Shown here: piece after piece, positions 5,892 through 6,830 of the stretch
Layout of the letters: every line of letters starts with the position of its first letter
Numbering within the stretch: the first letter of the stretch is position 1
DNA from: Clostridiales bacterium
GTDB lineage: Bacteria > Bacillota > Clostridia > Christensenellales > Aristaeellaceae
Direction: 5' to 3'
DNA length: 6,830 bases
NCBI GenBank assembly: GCA_012522875.1
Contig: JAAYJP010000264.1
Span: forward strand, 1-6,830
Made by a program: the position numbers and the translations under genes
Notes under the pieces: generated by a model
What the model saw: only the letters and a program-made list of their open reading frames with translations
The model's database searches: none
What the model was told of the DNA's origin: nothing

Positions 5892-6802
5892 CCATTGTGT
5901 TCCCCGGGCAGGGTGCCCAAATACCTGGCATGGGCCAGGCGCTCTATGAGGCTTCTCCTGAGGCGCGCATGCTCATGGACCGGGCGGAGGAGAGGATGCC
6001 GGGCCTTTTGGCCATCTGCTTTCGGGGCCCCATGGACCGCTTGACCCGGACAGACATTGCCCAGCCGGCTCTCTTTATGGTGGAGGCGGCGCTGGCGGAA
6101 GCGGCACGCGCAGCGGGCCTGGAAGCTCAGGCTGCGGCGGGCTTCTCCCTGGGCGAGTGGCCGGCATGCTGGTTTGCTGGGCTTCTGGGATTTGAGGAGG
6201 CTTTCGGCCTGGTCAGAAAACGGGGGGCTTTCATGCAGCGCTGCGCTGAGGAAACCCCGGGCGGCATGGCTGCGGTGCTTCGCCTGAGTACTCACGAGGT
6301 GGAAGATCATCTCAAGGGGCATCCGGACATCCGTGCCGTCAATTTCAACGCGCCGGGGCAGACGGTGGTGGCGGGGCCGATAAAGGCGCTTGAAGCCTAT
6401 GAACAAGACCTGAAGGCCCGGGGCCTACGAAGCATGCGGCTCAATGTCGCCGGCGCGTTCCACTCCCCCCTGATGGAAACAGCATCCGGGCAGTTGGCCT
6501 TTGCGCTTGAGGGCATCCGCATCAGCGCCCCCATTGTCCCGGTGTACAGCAACCTGACCGCCCGGCCCTATACCCTTGCGTCAGCCGGTGAATGGCTGTC
6601 CCTGCAGCTGGCGGCCCCCGTGCGCTGGGAAGAGAGTATCAGGAACATGGCGGAAGAAGGCGTGGACACTTTTCTTGAGCTGGGGCCGGGCAAAGTGCTA
6701 AGCGGGCTGATTGGCAAAATTCTGCCGGAGGCAAGGGTTCTTCAGGCGGAGGATCCGGAGGGTATCCGGCAGGCTGTGGAACGGTTAGGAGGCCCGGTAT
6801 GA
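5879..6802 (+). CDS. fabD: Malonyl-CoA:ACP transacylase
   Basis: This enzyme transfers malonyl from CoA to ACP, supplying the extender unit for fatty acid synthesis. It has 307 residues, normal for FabD. The sequence shows the N-terminal FPGQGAQ (8-14, Gln11 near the oxyanion hole), nucleophile Ser90, Arg115 (LVRKRGAFMQ) for the malonyl carboxylate, catalytic His195 (AGAFHSPLM), and ELGPGKVLSGL near the C-terminus. The nucleophile elbow is unusual: GFSLGEWPAC instead of the common GHSLGEY(S/A)AL, so the residue before the serine is Phe, not His, and Tyr is Trp. The catalytic Ser-His pair itself is kept, so I expect it to be active. The GTG start overlaps the fabK stop by 13 nt behind GGAGG (5864-5868), and gives MARLAIVFPGQG without any plausible alternative. 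The stop overlaps the next start (ATGA, 6799-6802). Confidence 0.95.
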   Translation: MARLAIVFPGQGAQIPGMGQALYEASPEARMLMDRAEERMPGLLAICFRGPMDRLTRTDIAQPALFMVEAALAEAARAAGLEAQAAAGFSLGEWPACWFAGLLGFEEAFGLVRKRGAFMQRCAEETPGGMAAVLRLSTHEVEDHLKGHPDIRAVNFNAPGQTVVAGPIKALEAYEQDLKARGLRSMRLNVAGAFHSPLMETASGQLAFALEGIRISAPIVPVYSNLTARPYTLASAGEWLSLQLAAPVRWEESIRNMAEEGVDTFLELGPGKVLSGLIGKILPEARVLQAEDPEGIRQAVERLGGPV

Positions 6803-6830
6803 ACCAAAACGGCAAAACGGCACTCATTAC
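6799..6830 (+). CDS. fabG: Start of 3-oxoacyl-ACP reductase, cut by the window edge
   Basis: Only the first ten codons are present: ATG then NQNGKTALIT. KTALIT is what precedes the GASRGIG cofactor-binding loop in FabG and other short-chain dehydrogenases. The ATG overlaps the fabD stop and follows a strong ribosome binding site, TTAGGAGG (6785-6792). In FabT-FabH-ACP-FabK-FabD clusters the next gene is normally fabG, the NADPH-dependent reductase of the first reduction in each cycle. The call rests on these few residues plus gene order. Confidence 0.75.
   Translation, partial: MNQNGKTALI

Overview
The window reads as chromosomal DNA from a GC-rich member of the Firmicutes, probably class Clostridia. 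The main reason is the gene order fabT-fabH-acpP-fabK-fabD-fabG on the + strand, with purine-rich Shine-Dalgarno sites and tight start/stop overlaps. This is the core of the type II fatty acid synthesis cluster known from streptococci and many Clostridia. Use of a FabK-type (flavin) enoyl-ACP reductase fits the same group. The genus cannot be fixed from the sequence alone.

Layout: positions 1-412 hold no gene I can support. Positions 413-1783 (- strand) encode an APC-superfamily amino acid permease. A divergent control region follows (about 1784-1977), with one promoter facing left for the permease and one facing right for a small unrecognised gene. That gene (1978-2559, +) encodes a protein with two membrane segments, an acidic Pro/Glu-rich linker and a C-terminal His/Cys cluster. 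Positions 2560-3116 are a long gene-free stretch. It holds three tandem TGATTSGG repeats, a 7-bp hairpin, and a nested stem structure ending directly in seven T residues, which looks like a terminator or the 3' end of a structured RNA. A consensus-like promoter (3117-3145) with an overlapping 17-nt palindrome (3149-3165) then drives the fatty acid operon from 3185 to beyond the right edge.

The operon works as one unit. FabT, a MarR-type repressor, probably binds the palindrome at its own promoter. FabD loads malonyl groups onto ACP, FabH condenses acetyl-CoA (or a branched acyl-CoA) with malonyl-ACP to start chains, FabG carries out the first reduction, and FabK carries out the last reduction of each cycle. 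The remaining steps (fabF, fabZ and the acc genes) would be expected past position 6830. Every junction is overlapping except fabH-acpP, which has a 15-nt gap and the strongest ribosome binding site of the operon. That suits the high demand for ACP.

Most of the window is ordinary core metabolism. The points most worth a second look are the structured non-coding stretch at 2800-2960, the unrecognised membrane/His-Cys protein, the GFSLGEW nucleophile motif in FabD, and the putative FabT operator. I see no convincing sign of a wholly new multi-gene system.
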